A DNA stretch of 64,000 bases from SURF-28 sp034521465 (GTDB lineage: Bacteria > Bacteroidota > Ignavibacteria > Ignavibacteriales > Melioribacteraceae): contig JAXHMN010000025.1 in assembly GCA_034521465.1 (NCBI GenBank), positions 186,001 to 250,000 on the forward strand, written 5' to 3'. The position numbers and the translations under genes are program-made. The stretch's first letter is position 1. Each line of letters starts with the position of its first letter. Below, piece by piece: positions 17,460-25,977 of the stretch. The notes below the pieces were generated by a model. The model ran no database searches. It saw nothing but the letters and a program-made list of their open reading frames with translations, and had not been told where the DNA came from.

Positions 17460-17897
17460 TCAATGTTCTAAGGTCGGTGTAAATAATTCGCCTATTGGCT
17501 CCATCTTTTTTGCACTGATAAATGGTTCTGAAACCCACCCCTCGCAATTTTCACTCTTAATTTTAAGATAATATCTACCCTCCTCAGCAACATATTGTGT
17601 AGATAAAACCTTAACATAATCACCATGAGATAAGCTAAACAAAACTTTAGTTCTGTTATATGAATTCCATATATTAATTTTTGAAATAGTAACTGGTGTT
17701 GCGGCTTCTAAATCACGTCCATCTAAATATGCAAAACCCGGGATCTGTATTTTACCTTTAGATAAAGTAAGGTTCTTTGGTTGATTTCTATCTTGTGTTG
17801 TATTATCAACTATTTGAAGAAGAATTACTATCACAATTAAACCCAGAAAAACAAAAAAGAATAATTTCGTTTTTTGAAACGGTAATCTTTCCGACAT
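17460..17897 (-). CDS. membrane-anchored SH3-like domain protein
   Basis: A 145-residue protein with one N-terminal transmembrane segment (about residues 11-29, LFFFVFLGLIVIVILLQIV) and an extracytoplasmic beta-rich domain. The segment from about residue 82 to 125 (KVLFSLSHGDYVKVLSTQY and then YYLKIKSENCEGWVSEPFI) has the pattern of a bacterial SH3 (SH3_3) domain, including the closing GWV. Function is unknown; such domains often bind cell-wall peptides. It is transcribed alone, 131 bp after paaA in the same direction as paaA. Confidence 0.6.
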   Translation of the reverse strand: MSERLPFQKTKLFFFVFLGLIVIVILLQIVDNTTQDRNQPKNLTLSKGKIQIPGFAYLDGRDLEAATPVTISKINIWNSYNRTKVLFSLSHGDYVKVLSTQYVAEEGRYYLKIKSENCEGWVSEPFISAKKMEPIGELFTPTLEH

Positions 17898-17965
17898 CTT
17901 TAGGTATCCTTGTTTATCATATAAAAATTCTATTTACAATTTGCTAACCGTATACCTTATCATTA

Positions 17966-18685
17966 TTATTTTCCAAGTAGCTGAAATAATGTTGTAGTAA
18001 ATCCAACTTGAAACTGCCAATCTACTGCGTGGTCATTAAGACCGGCAAAGTATGCTGCGTCTAGAATAAACCGCGGAGAAACAGCATAAGAAATACCGAC
18101 ATCGGCATAAACAGGTTTTGCAACTTCATTGCTTTCGCCAAATATTTCTAAATAAATCCCCATGGGGCTGTCAAAGTTAGGACTCAACGCAACGGCATAA
18201 ATAAACGATTGATCCCCCGCAAAACTTCGCGAATGAAAAACACCCCCAACCGTAGCATCAAGCTGAAACATCTCTCGTGTAAAAGACCATGCTGAATAAA
18301 GCGTGAATCGATTATTTTCGTTTTGTAAAAACTCAGATCTCCCGAGAAGGGCTATCGACATTCCGGGATCGCTGTAAATTTGAGACTTAAGCTGCACTCC
18401 AAAATCACCCACTTCAGTTTCCGAAGTCCCGGCAAACTCAGAATGATTTACTATTCCGCTCATCAAGAAACCAAGTTCAAAGTTTGGCAACGCAGTGAAT
18501 TTTAACATAGCCGGAATGCTCCAAAAGTTTTCTTGAGCAGCCCATCCAAGCTCAAGTTCGGTGTAACCGTAGGAAGTTAAAAAACCATTATCCGCAGCCG
18601 AAGGGCGAGTAGCGTTGGCTGATACTTCTTGTGCAAAAATCTTCATAGTAGCCATCAGCAAAAAGAGCAATAAGATTCTCTTCAT
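17966..18685 (-). CDS. outer-membrane barrel, MetA-pathway phenol-degradation-like
   Basis: A 239-residue exported protein with a signal peptide (MKRILLLFLLMATMKIFAQ). I use the ATG at 18685, which has GGGAG 6 bp upstream, over an in-frame ATG 12 bp earlier. The mature sequence is a series of alternating strands, 'FELGFLMSGIVNH', 'VGDFGVQLKSQIYSDPG' and 'YADVGISYAVSPRFILDAAYFAGLND', the last being typical of the 'MetA-pathway of phenol degradation'/transporter-like barrel family. Nearness to the paa genes hints at aromatic uptake, but that is inference. Confidence 0.6.
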   Translation of the reverse strand: MKRILLLFLLMATMKIFAQEVSANATRPSAADNGFLTSYGYTELELGWAAQENFWSIPAMLKFTALPNFELGFLMSGIVNHSEFAGTSETEVGDFGVQLKSQIYSDPGMSIALLGRSEFLQNENNRFTLYSAWSFTREMFQLDATVGGVFHSRSFAGDQSFIYAVALSPNFDSPMGIYLEIFGESNEVAKPVYADVGISYAVSPRFILDAAYFAGLNDHAVDWQFQVGFTTTLFQLLGK

Positions 18686-18712
18686 TTTTTCTCCCATTAA
18701 TTTTACTGCGTT

Positions 18713-18931
18713 CTATCTTTCCCTTACTTCTTTCAAAATATCTATAATCTCTTCTTTGCTTATTTTAAGGTTGATGCCCTTAACGGCAAGCGGTGACTTC
18801 TTTTCAGCTATTGATTTCAGTTCAAACATTGACCCGTCTTTTCTTTTTATTAACACCCTTCCTTCTTTCTTTGCTTTGTCAAGTAAACTAGCCAACCTTT
18901 GTCTTGCCTCGCTATATGTATATGTATTCAT
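18713..18931 (-). CDS. Phd/YefM-like antitoxin
   Basis: A 72-residue protein with the Phd/YefM antitoxin layout: an N-terminal DNA-binding alpha/beta part (MNTYTYSEARQRLASLLDKAKKEG followed by RVLIKRKDGSMFELKSI) and a charged C-terminal helix (SKEEIIDILKEVRER) that would bind the toxin. AGAGG stands just before the ATG. It lies 17 bp downstream of the vapC reading frame, so here the toxin gene comes first, the reverse of the usual order. It ends 28 bp from the barrel gene. Confidence 0.75.
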   Translation of the reverse strand: MNTYTYSEARQRLASLLDKAKKEGRVLIKRKDGSMFELKSIAEKKSPLAVKGINLKISKEEIIDILKEVRER

Positions 18932-18948
18932 TTTACACCTCTAGCACT

Positions 18949-19327
18949 TTAATTTTCAAGTTTCTTTGCAACTTCCATCAACCTGCTATCTAGAGTTAAT
19001 AAAGGGAATGCCAAAACCTCTTGCACATTCAAGAAAATAGGAGTCATAAGCATAAATGCCGAATTGATCTGAAATTTCAAGAGATCGTTTTAGATCAACA
19101 TCTACCAACCTTATTGGTATCAACTGGTAAATGTCAATCGCCTTTTTCGCGCTCTTTAGATCAATTCTTTTTCGTTTTAACATGGCAGAAAAAGCATTTC
19201 CAACCTCCCAATGAATAACCGCCGGCGCAAGTAAATCTTCGTTTTTCGTCAATTTTACCAGTTTGGTTTTACTTTTTTCATTTGTGATCACTGATATGAC
19301 AATAGAAGTATCAACAACCAAACTCAT
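18949..19327 (-). CDS. vapC: VapC-type PIN-domain toxin (frameshift near 18997)
   Basis: PIN-domain endoribonuclease of the VapC type. From the ATG at 19327 (GAGGG upstream) the acidic residues of the active site are Asp6 (VVDTS), Glu41 (HWEVGNA) and Asp95 (AYDSYFLECA). The reading frame ends early at FINSR. Dropping one A of an AA pair near 18997 restores ITLDSRLMEVAKKLEN and adds the fourth acid, Asp113, giving the normal length of about 125 aa. As read, the truncated protein would lack Asp113 and probably be inactive. Upstream lies a 14-bp palindrome at 19342-19355 suited to autoregulation. Confidence 0.8.
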
Positions 19328-19341
19328 AGAAGTCGCCCTCA

Positions 19342-19355
19342 TGTACAATTGTACA
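19342..19355. promoter_or_regulatory. palindromic candidate operator of the vapC locus
   Basis: TGTACAATTGTACA is a perfect 14-bp palindrome 15 bp upstream of the vapC ATG. Its position between the likely promoter and the ribosome site suits repression by the antitoxin-toxin complex, as in other type II systems. Not seen elsewhere by eye. Confidence 0.55.
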
Positions 19356-19483
19356 GAAAGTTATAAATTTCGGCACTTTAAAGCAACATAAAATCATCTC
19401 TTTTTATCTTACTGATAATCCAAGCAACTTTTCTTATTTTTTAAGACACGTTTGTTTTATTTTCGCAATTTCTTAAGGAAGCT

Positions 19484-21556
19484 ATGGATTCGATTAAAAA
19501 TTTTTTCTACCCAAAATCTATTTGTGTTGCAGGCGCATCTACAAAAGAAAAAAGCATTGGTTATGAATTGTTAAAAACTATCAGCAGTTATGGTTACAAA
19601 GGCGTTATCTATCCCGTTAATCCGAAAGCCGAAAGTGTACTGGGTTATAAGTGTTACAAATCAATTGATGATATTGAAGGCAATATTGACTTAGGAATCG
19701 TTGTTGTTCCCAAGCAATTTGCAGAAGATTCTATAGATGAGCTCTTAGCAAAAGGGGTAAAATCAATTGTGTTGATAACCGCGGGGTTTAGAGAAACCGG
19801 AAAAGAAGGTGCTGAAGTTGAAAAAAGAATCACTCAAAAAATTAAGGGCGCCGGCGGTAGGTTGGTCGGACCGAATTGCATGGGCGTTATAAATACAATC
19901 GAATCAACAAAATTAAATGCAACGTTTGTAGCGGAAAAACCAGCGACCGGCGGTACGGGGTTTTTATCACAAAGCGGTGCGCTTGGCGCCGCGGTACTAA
20001 ACTCACTTCGTGAAACCGATATTAAATTTGCACATTTTATAAGTGTCGGAAACAAAGCCGACATAAATGAAAACGATCTGCTTACTTATTGGCAGAACGA
20101 TGATAACATAAAAACAATCACAACTTACCTGGAAAGTTTTGTTGATGGCGAGAATTTCATTAAGCCGCTTATAACGGGCGAAGTAACAAAGCCGGTGATC
20201 GTTTTGAAAGCGGGCAAAACTTCAAGCGGAATGAAAGCGGCTTCTTCGCATACTGGCGCGCTTAGCAGTCAAGACCAAGTTGTTGAAGCGCTCTTAAAAC
20301 AATTTGGAATTTTACGAGTCGATAACATAAACGAACTCTTTAACACCGCAAAGGGATTTGAAAACTTTCCGTTCCCAAAGGGAAATAGAATTGCTGTAAT
20401 CACAAACGCCGGCGGTCCCGCAATCTTAACGGTCGATTCACTCGAAAAAGAAAATCTTGTGCTTGCCGAGTTTTCAAAAGAAACACAAGAGAAACTTAAG
20501 GAAGTTGTTAATCCCGAAGGAAGCATTGCAAACCCGGTAGATCTGCTTCCCGGCGCAACTGCGGAAGTTTATAAACGCGTTAATGAAATAGTTGTAGAAG
20601 ACGAAAATGTTGATGCTGTTATTTCGATCTTTGTTCAACCGGTAATGGTTGAGCCGATGGAAGTTGTTGAATCCGTTAATGAAATAGATTCGGAAAAGCC
20701 GATATTGCAAATTGATATGCCGCTTCCGGAGTTTTGGGAAGATTATAGAAAGTTCTCAAAAAAGAATCTACCGATTTTCCGTAACCCCGAAGATCCCGCA
20801 CCGGTTATTTCAAACATGCTTTATTATTCAATGGCTCAAGCCGGATTAAAAGACCATAGAAATGAATATGCAGATCAATTTGCAATGCGCGGTAAAGGTA
20901 AATTTAATTTTAACCCGGGATTCATTTCACAAGAAGAAGTAATTGAAATTACATCACATTACGGACTCCCAAACATTAAAAATACTTTTGTCGCACCAAC
21001 CGAACTCAACAACGTTGACGATGATATCTTTCCGGTTGTGTTAAAGGGAATTAACCACGAGGTGATTCATAAATCGGAACTTGACGCCGTCAAACTCAAC
21101 ATCAAAACAAAGGATGAACTGCTTGCGAAAGCAAACGAGATAACAGAAAGTTTTAATAAATATAAATTTGACGTTGAGCAATTTTTAATTCAACCTTACA
21201 TTGAGATAAAACATGAAGTATTGTTGGGCGGTTACAGAGACCCTTCATTTGGACCGGTTATAATGTTCGGAACTGGCGGCAAGTATGTTGAAGTTGTCTG
21301 TGATACCGCTATCCGCTCTGCATATATGTCGGATAATGATTTGAATGAAATAATTGAAGAAACAGTGATCGGTAAAATACTGAAAGGCGTCCGCGGTGAA
21401 AAAGGAATTGATCTAGAGGAGTTGAAAAAAGTTATCCGCGCATCGTCAAGAATGATGATAGAAAATGAAACCATTGTTGAATTTGATTTGAATCCGTTAA
21501 TTATTTCAAAAGACAATTCAATCCACGCGGTTGATGTGAGGATTAAAGTGAGTTAG
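19484..21556 (+). CDS. ADP-forming acetate/acyl-CoA ligase, fused alpha-beta
   Basis: A 690-residue NDP-forming acyl-CoA synthetase. The alpha part (residues 1-460) has a CoA-binding Rossmann domain beginning 'FYPKSICVAGASTKEKSIGYE', 'GRLVGPNCMGVINT', 'GTGFLSQSGALG' and the phosphohistidine loop 'AASSHTGALS' (His256). The beta part (from about residue 475) is an ATP-grasp domain with 'VVLKGI' and 'IQPYIEIKHEVLLGGYRDPSFGPVIMFGTGG'. It interconverts acyl-CoA, ADP and phosphate with acid, CoA and ATP, giving ATP from acetyl-CoA or aryl-acetyl-CoA in fermentation. The substrate cannot be told. It is monocistronic, with a ribosome site AAGGA before the ATG. Confidence 0.9.
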   Translation: MDSIKNFFYPKSICVAGASTKEKSIGYELLKTISSYGYKGVIYPVNPKAESVLGYKCYKSIDDIEGNIDLGIVVVPKQFAEDSIDELLAKGVKSIVLITAGFRETGKEGAEVEKRITQKIKGAGGRLVGPNCMGVINTIESTKLNATFVAEKPATGGTGFLSQSGALGAAVLNSLRETDIKFAHFISVGNKADINENDLLTYWQNDDNIKTITTYLESFVDGENFIKPLITGEVTKPVIVLKAGKTSSGMKAASSHTGALSSQDQVVEALLKQFGILRVDNINELFNTAKGFENFPFPKGNRIAVITNAGGPAILTVDSLEKENLVLAEFSKETQEKLKEVVNPEGSIANPVDLLPGATAEVYKRVNEIVVEDENVDAVISIFVQPVMVEPMEVVESVNEIDSEKPILQIDMPLPEFWEDYRKFSKKNLPIFRNPEDPAPVISNMLYYSMAQAGLKDHRNEYADQFAMRGKGKFNFNPGFISQEEVIEITSHYGLPNIKNTFVAPTELNNVDDDIFPVVLKGINHEVIHKSELDAVKLNIKTKDELLAKANEITESFNKYKFDVEQFLIQPYIEIKHEVLLGGYRDPSFGPVIMFGTGGKYVEVVCDTAIRSAYMSDNDLNEIIEETVIGKILKGVRGEKGIDLEELKKVIRASSRMMIENETIVEFDLNPLIISKDNSIHAVDVRIKVS

Positions 21557-21589
21557 CTTTTTTGCGTCCTCCGCGGCTTCTTGGCGGAC

Positions 21590-21622
21590 TTTGCGTGAAC
21601 CCTAAATGTAAGTTCACGCAAA
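21590..21622. repeat. hairpin of the 'TTTGCGTGAAC' repeat type
   Basis: TTTGCGTGAAC (21590-21600) pairs perfectly with GTTCACGCAAA (21612-21622) over an 11-base loop, 33 bp after the acyl-CoA ligase stop. The flanks continue with degenerate, G+C-richer symmetry. It resembles intergenic repeats common in this bacterial group and could also act as a terminator, though no T-tract follows. Confidence 0.6.
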
Positions 21623-21734
21623 AATCGCAAAGAAAAACATGCTGCCGACTGGCAGGCGCTAAGCCCGCTAAGTTAAAACTAGTTCCCATTTATCTATTCC
21701 TTCCGTCACTCTAATAAGGTGCTCTGTTTTTCTG

Positions 21735-21763
21735 TTGACAAAAGACTCACATTCGGCTATAAT
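21735..21763 (+). promoter_or_regulatory. consensus sigma-70-type promoter of the CopG-type gene
   Basis: TTGACA at 21735-21740 and TATAAT at 21758-21763 are both perfect consensus hexamers with a 17-bp spacer. The start codon of the antitoxin-like gene is about 120 bp downstream. I see no start-to-stop ORF in the leader and no obvious toxin partner. The only other similar promoter seen in the window is at the tetR gene. Confidence 0.7.
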
Positions 21764-21886
21764 TAGCCGTGAGAGTTCTCAATTAGAATTAAGGAAAAAC
21801 AAGAAGTTAAAGAGGACAAGAAATATTTCTCAAGACAATTATCCCGAGTAGAAAAGCAAAAAGAGATTTAAATAAAGGTGGTAATA

Positions 21887-22171
21887 ATGGCTAAACAAAA
21901 ATTAGGTAAATATGAAAAAGAAATTCTTGATTCATTTGAAAATGATGAATGGCAAGAAGTAGAAAATATGGAAGAAGAAATTGATAAACATTCCAAATAT
22001 GCCGAAGAAACGTTTAAAAAAAATAAAAGAGTAAATATTCGTCTTTCACAGAAAGATATTAATCTTATTAAAATAAAAGCGATGGAAGAAGGAATTCCTT
22101 ATCAAACATTGATGGCAAGTGTGCTGCACAAATTTGCCGCCGGGAAAACTTCTACACCTCCAACAGAATAA
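21887..22171 (+). CDS. CopG-family (ribbon-helix-helix) antitoxin-like protein
   Basis: A 94-residue basic protein. The ATG at 21887 is chosen because AAAGGTGG lies directly upstream; the GTG in that motif would add three residues. The C-terminal third 'VNIRLSQKDINLIKIKAMEEGIPYQTLMASVLHKFAAG' is a clear ribbon-helix-helix DNA-binding fold of the CopG/BrnA antitoxin type, and the N-terminal half is an acidic helix. No BrnT, RelE or other toxin gene is adjacent, so the gene is an orphan or its partner has been lost. Function as a repressor of its own promoter is likely from the family. Confidence 0.7.
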   Translation: MAKQKLGKYEKEILDSFENDEWQEVENMEEEIDKHSKYAEETFKKNKRVNIRLSQKDINLIKIKAMEEGIPYQTLMASVLHKFAAGKTSTPPTE

Positions 22172-22306
22172 TTTGTTCTGTCGGTTAACAACGATGGCAA
22201 CTCAAAAATTCTTTAATTCCCATTTAATCAATCCTTCCGTAAATTAGCGAAACTGATTATTTATTTTATCTTAATAACAAATAACCTAATAACTCAATAA
22301 ACAAAA

Positions 22307-23770
22307 ATGAAGATAGCTTTTGCCGCAAGTGAAGTTGTTCCTTTTGCAAAGACAGGCGGATTAGCAGACGTATCCGGCGCACTCCCTATTGAACTAGAAA
22401 AACTTGATCACGATGTAAAAGTTTTTATGCCTAAGTATTCCTCGGTTGATGAAGAAAAGTTCGATTTGGAACACGTTGCATGGGCAAGCCCAATGCCGAT
22501 TCGTGTTGCCGGAATTGTCTATGATGTAAACATCTACAAATCTCTTCTTCCCGGATCAAAGGTTGAAATATATTTCATTGATTGTCCGCACTTTTTTAAC
22601 CGCCACAATCTTTACACCGATGAGTGGGATGAAGATCAAAGATTTATCTGTTTTGCAAAATCGGTGATAGAAACCTTACAGCGTTTACAATGGGCGCCTG
22701 ATGTTATTCACTGCAACGACTGGCAAACCGGCTTGATCCCCCTTTACATTAAAGATAATTACAGTTGGGATAAACTTTTTGATCATACTTCAACTCTATT
22801 TACAATTCACAATGTTGGCTATCAAGGTAAATTCACTGCACAAACTCTATTAAACGGAGAAATTGATCCTACGTTTTTTAGCGAAGGTGGAAAAGTTGAA
22901 CACGAAGGATTAGTCAATTTTTTAAAAACCGGAATTTCGTTTGCGGATGTCATTAACACAGTCAGCGAAACTTATGCGAAGGAACTTCTCACCACTGAAT
23001 ATGCCCACGGTATGGAAAAGGTTCTGCAGTATAGAGAAAAGGATTTTTACGGAATTATAAACGGTGTTGATTATTCAATCTGGAGCCCGGAAACCGATAA
23101 ACTTATTCCTCACAATTACTCAATAAACAATCTTTCCGAAAAAGAAAAAAACAAAAAAGAACTATTGAAGCACTTTTCGATGCCATATAAAAAAGCTGTT
23201 CCATTAATCGGCATTGTTTCGCGATTTGCTATTCAGAAAGGTTTCGATTTAATCCAATCTGCCCTATCAGGATTGATGGAGTTAGATGCACAATGGGTGA
23301 TTCTCGGAAGCGGTGAAAAGGAATACGAAAACACCTTTGTTGCTCTACAGGATCAAATGCCGGAAAAAGTCGGCGTTCATATCGGGTATCATGAAAAATT
23401 TGCGCATCTCATAGAAGCCGGTGCTGATATATTTCTGATGCCCTCTCAATATGAGCCGTGCGGATTAAACCAAATCTACTCATTAAAATACGGCACCGTT
23501 CCGGTTGTTCGTAAAACTGGTGGACTTGCAGATACTGTGCATGACTGGGAGGAACGAACCTCCGAAAATCCGAATTCAGGCACCGGTTTTTCTTTCGTTG
23601 AATACAATTCGCTTGAAATGATCCAAGCTCTTCAACGAGCTCTCAACGCCTATCAAAACAAATCCATCTGGGAAAAAATACAGCTTAACGGAATGAAAGA
23701 AGATTACTCATGGAAACATTCCGCCCTCAAGTACGAGGAGCTTTACCAAACAGCCAGTTCAAAAAGATAA
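22307..23770 (+). CDS. glgA: glycogen synthase (ADP-glucose)
   Basis: GlgA, a GT5 glycosyltransferase of 487 aa, elongates alpha-1,4-glucan from ADP-glucose. The N-terminal KTGGLAD motif is at residues 15-21, the glycogen-synthase catalytic core includes 'HNVGYQGKF', 'GIVSRFAIQKGFDLI' and the conserved 'PSQYEPCGLNQIYSLKYGTVPVVRKTGGLADTV' acceptor region near residues 380-415. Length is normal. It is monocistronic, 135 bp after the CopG-like gene. No glgC or branching enzyme is visible in the window. Confidence 0.95.
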   Translation: MKIAFAASEVVPFAKTGGLADVSGALPIELEKLDHDVKVFMPKYSSVDEEKFDLEHVAWASPMPIRVAGIVYDVNIYKSLLPGSKVEIYFIDCPHFFNRHNLYTDEWDEDQRFICFAKSVIETLQRLQWAPDVIHCNDWQTGLIPLYIKDNYSWDKLFDHTSTLFTIHNVGYQGKFTAQTLLNGEIDPTFFSEGGKVEHEGLVNFLKTGISFADVINTVSETYAKELLTTEYAHGMEKVLQYREKDFYGIINGVDYSIWSPETDKLIPHNYSINNLSEKEKNKKELLKHFSMPYKKAVPLIGIVSRFAIQKGFDLIQSALSGLMELDAQWVILGSGEKEYENTFVALQDQMPEKVGVHIGYHEKFAHLIEAGADIFLMPSQYEPCGLNQIYSLKYGTVPVVRKTGGLADTVHDWEERTSENPNSGTGFSFVEYNSLEMIQALQRALNAYQNKSIWEKIQLNGMKEDYSWKHSALKYEELYQTASSKR

Positions 23771-23897
23771 TTTTAATTGTGACAAACCGCATTTTACACC
23801 CCTTAACCGGATAACGGGATAAAATATCCTTTACTTTTGGCTTCAATATATTTAAAATAGGAGAATTACTATTAACTATAAAAATCGGAGAGCAACC

Positions 23898-24986
23898 GTG
23901 AAAAACACATGTTTACTATTCGCATTTCTTTTGTTGTTTATTACAATGCAATCACAGGTGACAATCACACAGGCAGACCTTGAGGCAGAGTTAACGATCG
24001 GTAATACCGTAACTACATTTGTTGACACTTTGACAAGTTCGGTAGATGTTGGAACCGCGGGACAAGGAAGCTGGGATTTCAGCGGGCTGCAGTCCCAATT
24101 TCAAGTTGATGCCACAAGCATAGATCCTTCAACATCACCGGCAGCGGGCACATTCAGCGGTGCAACTCACGCTACTTATTCCAATCCTACTTTTGCCGGA
24201 GTTACTTCAGAAACATGGGTTCATTTATCAGTTGGCGGAGGTACATACGGCAATATGGGAGCTTACACTACTGCCTCTACATCCGGGTTTACGACAACCA
24301 CTACTATTGTAATTGATCCGCCTGAGTCAATTTATCAGCTTCCGTTGAATTATAATGACTCTTGGACGGAGAGCGGAACAAGATCTTTCAGCGTTGAAGT
24401 TGCAGGATTCCCTCAAAATTATGATGTTGATTACACCTCCACAAATACTGTTGATGCTTACGGCGCGTTAACGATGCCGGATGGAACAATAGAAAATGTT
24501 ATTAGAATTAAAACCGAGACGGAGCTCACCTCCAATGCCGGCGGTGTTCCTACAACTTCAAATTATGTTGACTTTATTTTCTTATCGCCCTCCGGGTCCT
24601 TTTTGGCAGTAAACACCGAAGGAACGGGCGCCGCTTCGGGCGGTACGGTAACCGCAGTCGAAGCATCTTGGAGTTATGGAAGCGGTGCTTCTACAGATAT
24701 AGAACAAATCGAAGAGCTTGCAACCGATTTCTCTTTAGCGCAAAATTATCCTAATCCATTTAACCCGACTACAAACATTCAATATTCCATTCCAAAGCCA
24801 GCTGATGTTTCTCTAAAGGTTTATGATATTCTCGGAAATGAAGTTGCAACCCTTGTTGATCGAAAACAAAGCGCGGGTGTTTACAACAGCAAATTTGACG
24901 GCTCAAATCTCGCAAGCGGAATTTATTTCTATACTTTGCGCGCAGGCAATTTTTCTTCAACAAAAAAGTTAATGCTGGTTAGGTAG
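23898..24986 (+). CDS. secreted protein with T9SS type A sorting domain
   Basis: A 362-residue secreted protein with GTG start (GGAG 11 bp upstream), a signal peptide ending MQSQ, and a Ser/Thr-rich middle of unknown function (about residues 25-270). The last 80 residues are a Por secretion-system sorting domain: 'FSLAQNYPNPFNPTTNIQYSIPK', then 'KVYDILGNEVATL' and the closing 'GIYFYTLRAGNFSSTKKLMLVR'. It would be exported by Sec, carried across the outer membrane by type IX secretion and anchored. A strong terminator follows. The catalytic or binding role is unknown. Confidence 0.85.
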   Translation: MKNTCLLFAFLLLFITMQSQVTITQADLEAELTIGNTVTTFVDTLTSSVDVGTAGQGSWDFSGLQSQFQVDATSIDPSTSPAAGTFSGATHATYSNPTFAGVTSETWVHLSVGGGTYGNMGAYTTASTSGFTTTTTIVIDPPESIYQLPLNYNDSWTESGTRSFSVEVAGFPQNYDVDYTSTNTVDAYGALTMPDGTIENVIRIKTETELTSNAGGVPTTSNYVDFIFLSPSGSFLAVNTEGTGAASGGTVTAVEASWSYGSGASTDIEQIEELATDFSLAQNYPNPFNPTTNIQYSIPKPADVSLKVYDILGNEVATLVDRKQSAGVYNSKFDGSNLASGIYFYTLRAGNFSSTKKLMLVR

Positions 24987-25042
24987 TATCAAGGCATAAG
25001 AATTAAGTATCGAGACTAAACACCTAAGGCGTTTAGAAGTTT

Positions 25043-25075
25043 AGAGAATCCATCTTTTTGAAAGATGGATTCTCT
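25043..25075 (+). terminator. rho-independent terminator after the T9SS protein gene
   Basis: A perfect 15-bp stem (AGAGAATCCATCTTT at 25043-25057 and AAAGATGGATTCTCT at 25061-25075) with a 3-base loop is followed by TTGTCTTC. It lies 57 bp beyond the stop codon. Confidence 0.75.
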
Positions 25076-25228
25076 TTGTCTTCAAAGTAATAATCCGTGT
25101 CAAGAGGGATTAACATTTATCTTAATACACCGTCATTGACGTGCATGCTTGCAGAGTGATTCTCATCTCTAAGCGATTACATCTCTTACAATCCTTTATT
25201 ATCTTTGTTGAACAAAAAATTAATCCGT

Positions 25229-25927
25229 ATGCAGACCATAAAAAATACACGTCGGCTAATTCAAAAATATTTCCCCGGTGAAATTTCATTTTTGTTCATC
25301 GTGCTCGGGATGGTTTTGTCTCTATTTCTGTTTATCGTGATTGCCGATGCAGTTGCTGACGGGGAGACTTTATCATATGATAATAAAATTCTTCTGTTGT
25401 TTAGAAACTCGGAAAACCCTTCTCTCCCGCTCGGTTCCGAAAGAATTCCACACATCGTGCGCGATATTACTGCTCTAGGCAGTTCAACGATATTAACTAT
25501 TATTTCTCTCTTTGTGATGATATTTCTGTTAATAAAGAAAGAAATTCGATCAATTGTTTATGTGCTTAGCGCGGCAATTGGCGGCGGCATTTTGGTGCAA
25601 TTATTAAAAATATTTTTCTCCCGCGAACGACCTGATTTATCAATTCACTTGGCATCCGAATTAACCATGAGTTTTCCGAGCGGTCACTCGGCAATGTCGG
25701 CTGTTGTTTATTTATCGCTTGCCGTGCTTGTCTCACGAATTGAAAAATCTAAAAAGTCGAGCATCTTTATTATTTCCGCAGCGTTGATAATTTCTTTTCT
25801 AGTCGGATTGAGCAGAATTTATCTCGGCGTACATTATCCAACAGATGTTTTAGCCGGATGGATGATCGGACTTTTTTGGGCTTTGCTTTGTTGGTTTATA
25901 GCAGTAATTATCGAACAGCGAAATTGA
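25229..25927 (+). CDS. PAP2-family membrane phosphatase
   Basis: A membrane phosphatase of the PAP2 superfamily (232 aa from ATG 25229; an in-frame TTG at 25205 is possible). It has about six hydrophobic segments and all three signature motifs: KIFFSRERP (KxxxxxxRP), PSGHSAMS, and SRIYLGVHYPTDV (SRxxxxxHxxxD). Enzymes of this group act on lipid phosphates such as undecaprenyl diphosphate or phosphatidylglycerophosphate; which one cannot be told. It is followed after 50 bp by a metallophosphoesterase gene on the same strand, probably co-transcribed. Confidence 0.85.
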   Translation: MQTIKNTRRLIQKYFPGEISFLFIVLGMVLSLFLFIVIADAVADGETLSYDNKILLLFRNSENPSLPLGSERIPHIVRDITALGSSTILTIISLFVMIFLLIKKEIRSIVYVLSAAIGGGILVQLLKIFFSRERPDLSIHLASELTMSFPSGHSAMSAVVYLSLAVLVSRIEKSKKSSIFIISAALIISFLVGLSRIYLGVHYPTDVLAGWMIGLFWALLCWFIAVIIEQRN

Positions 25928-25977
25928 ATTTATTTACTGCTTCTGTTGTTTTACTTTTTTAATCAATCAGGAAAGAA

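Noticed and set aside
21764..21886. small peptide or toxin remnant in the leader of the CopG-type gene
   Set aside because: The only longer frame (ending KQKEI) has no start codon and an upstream stop at 21770-21772; no toxin family could be recognised.
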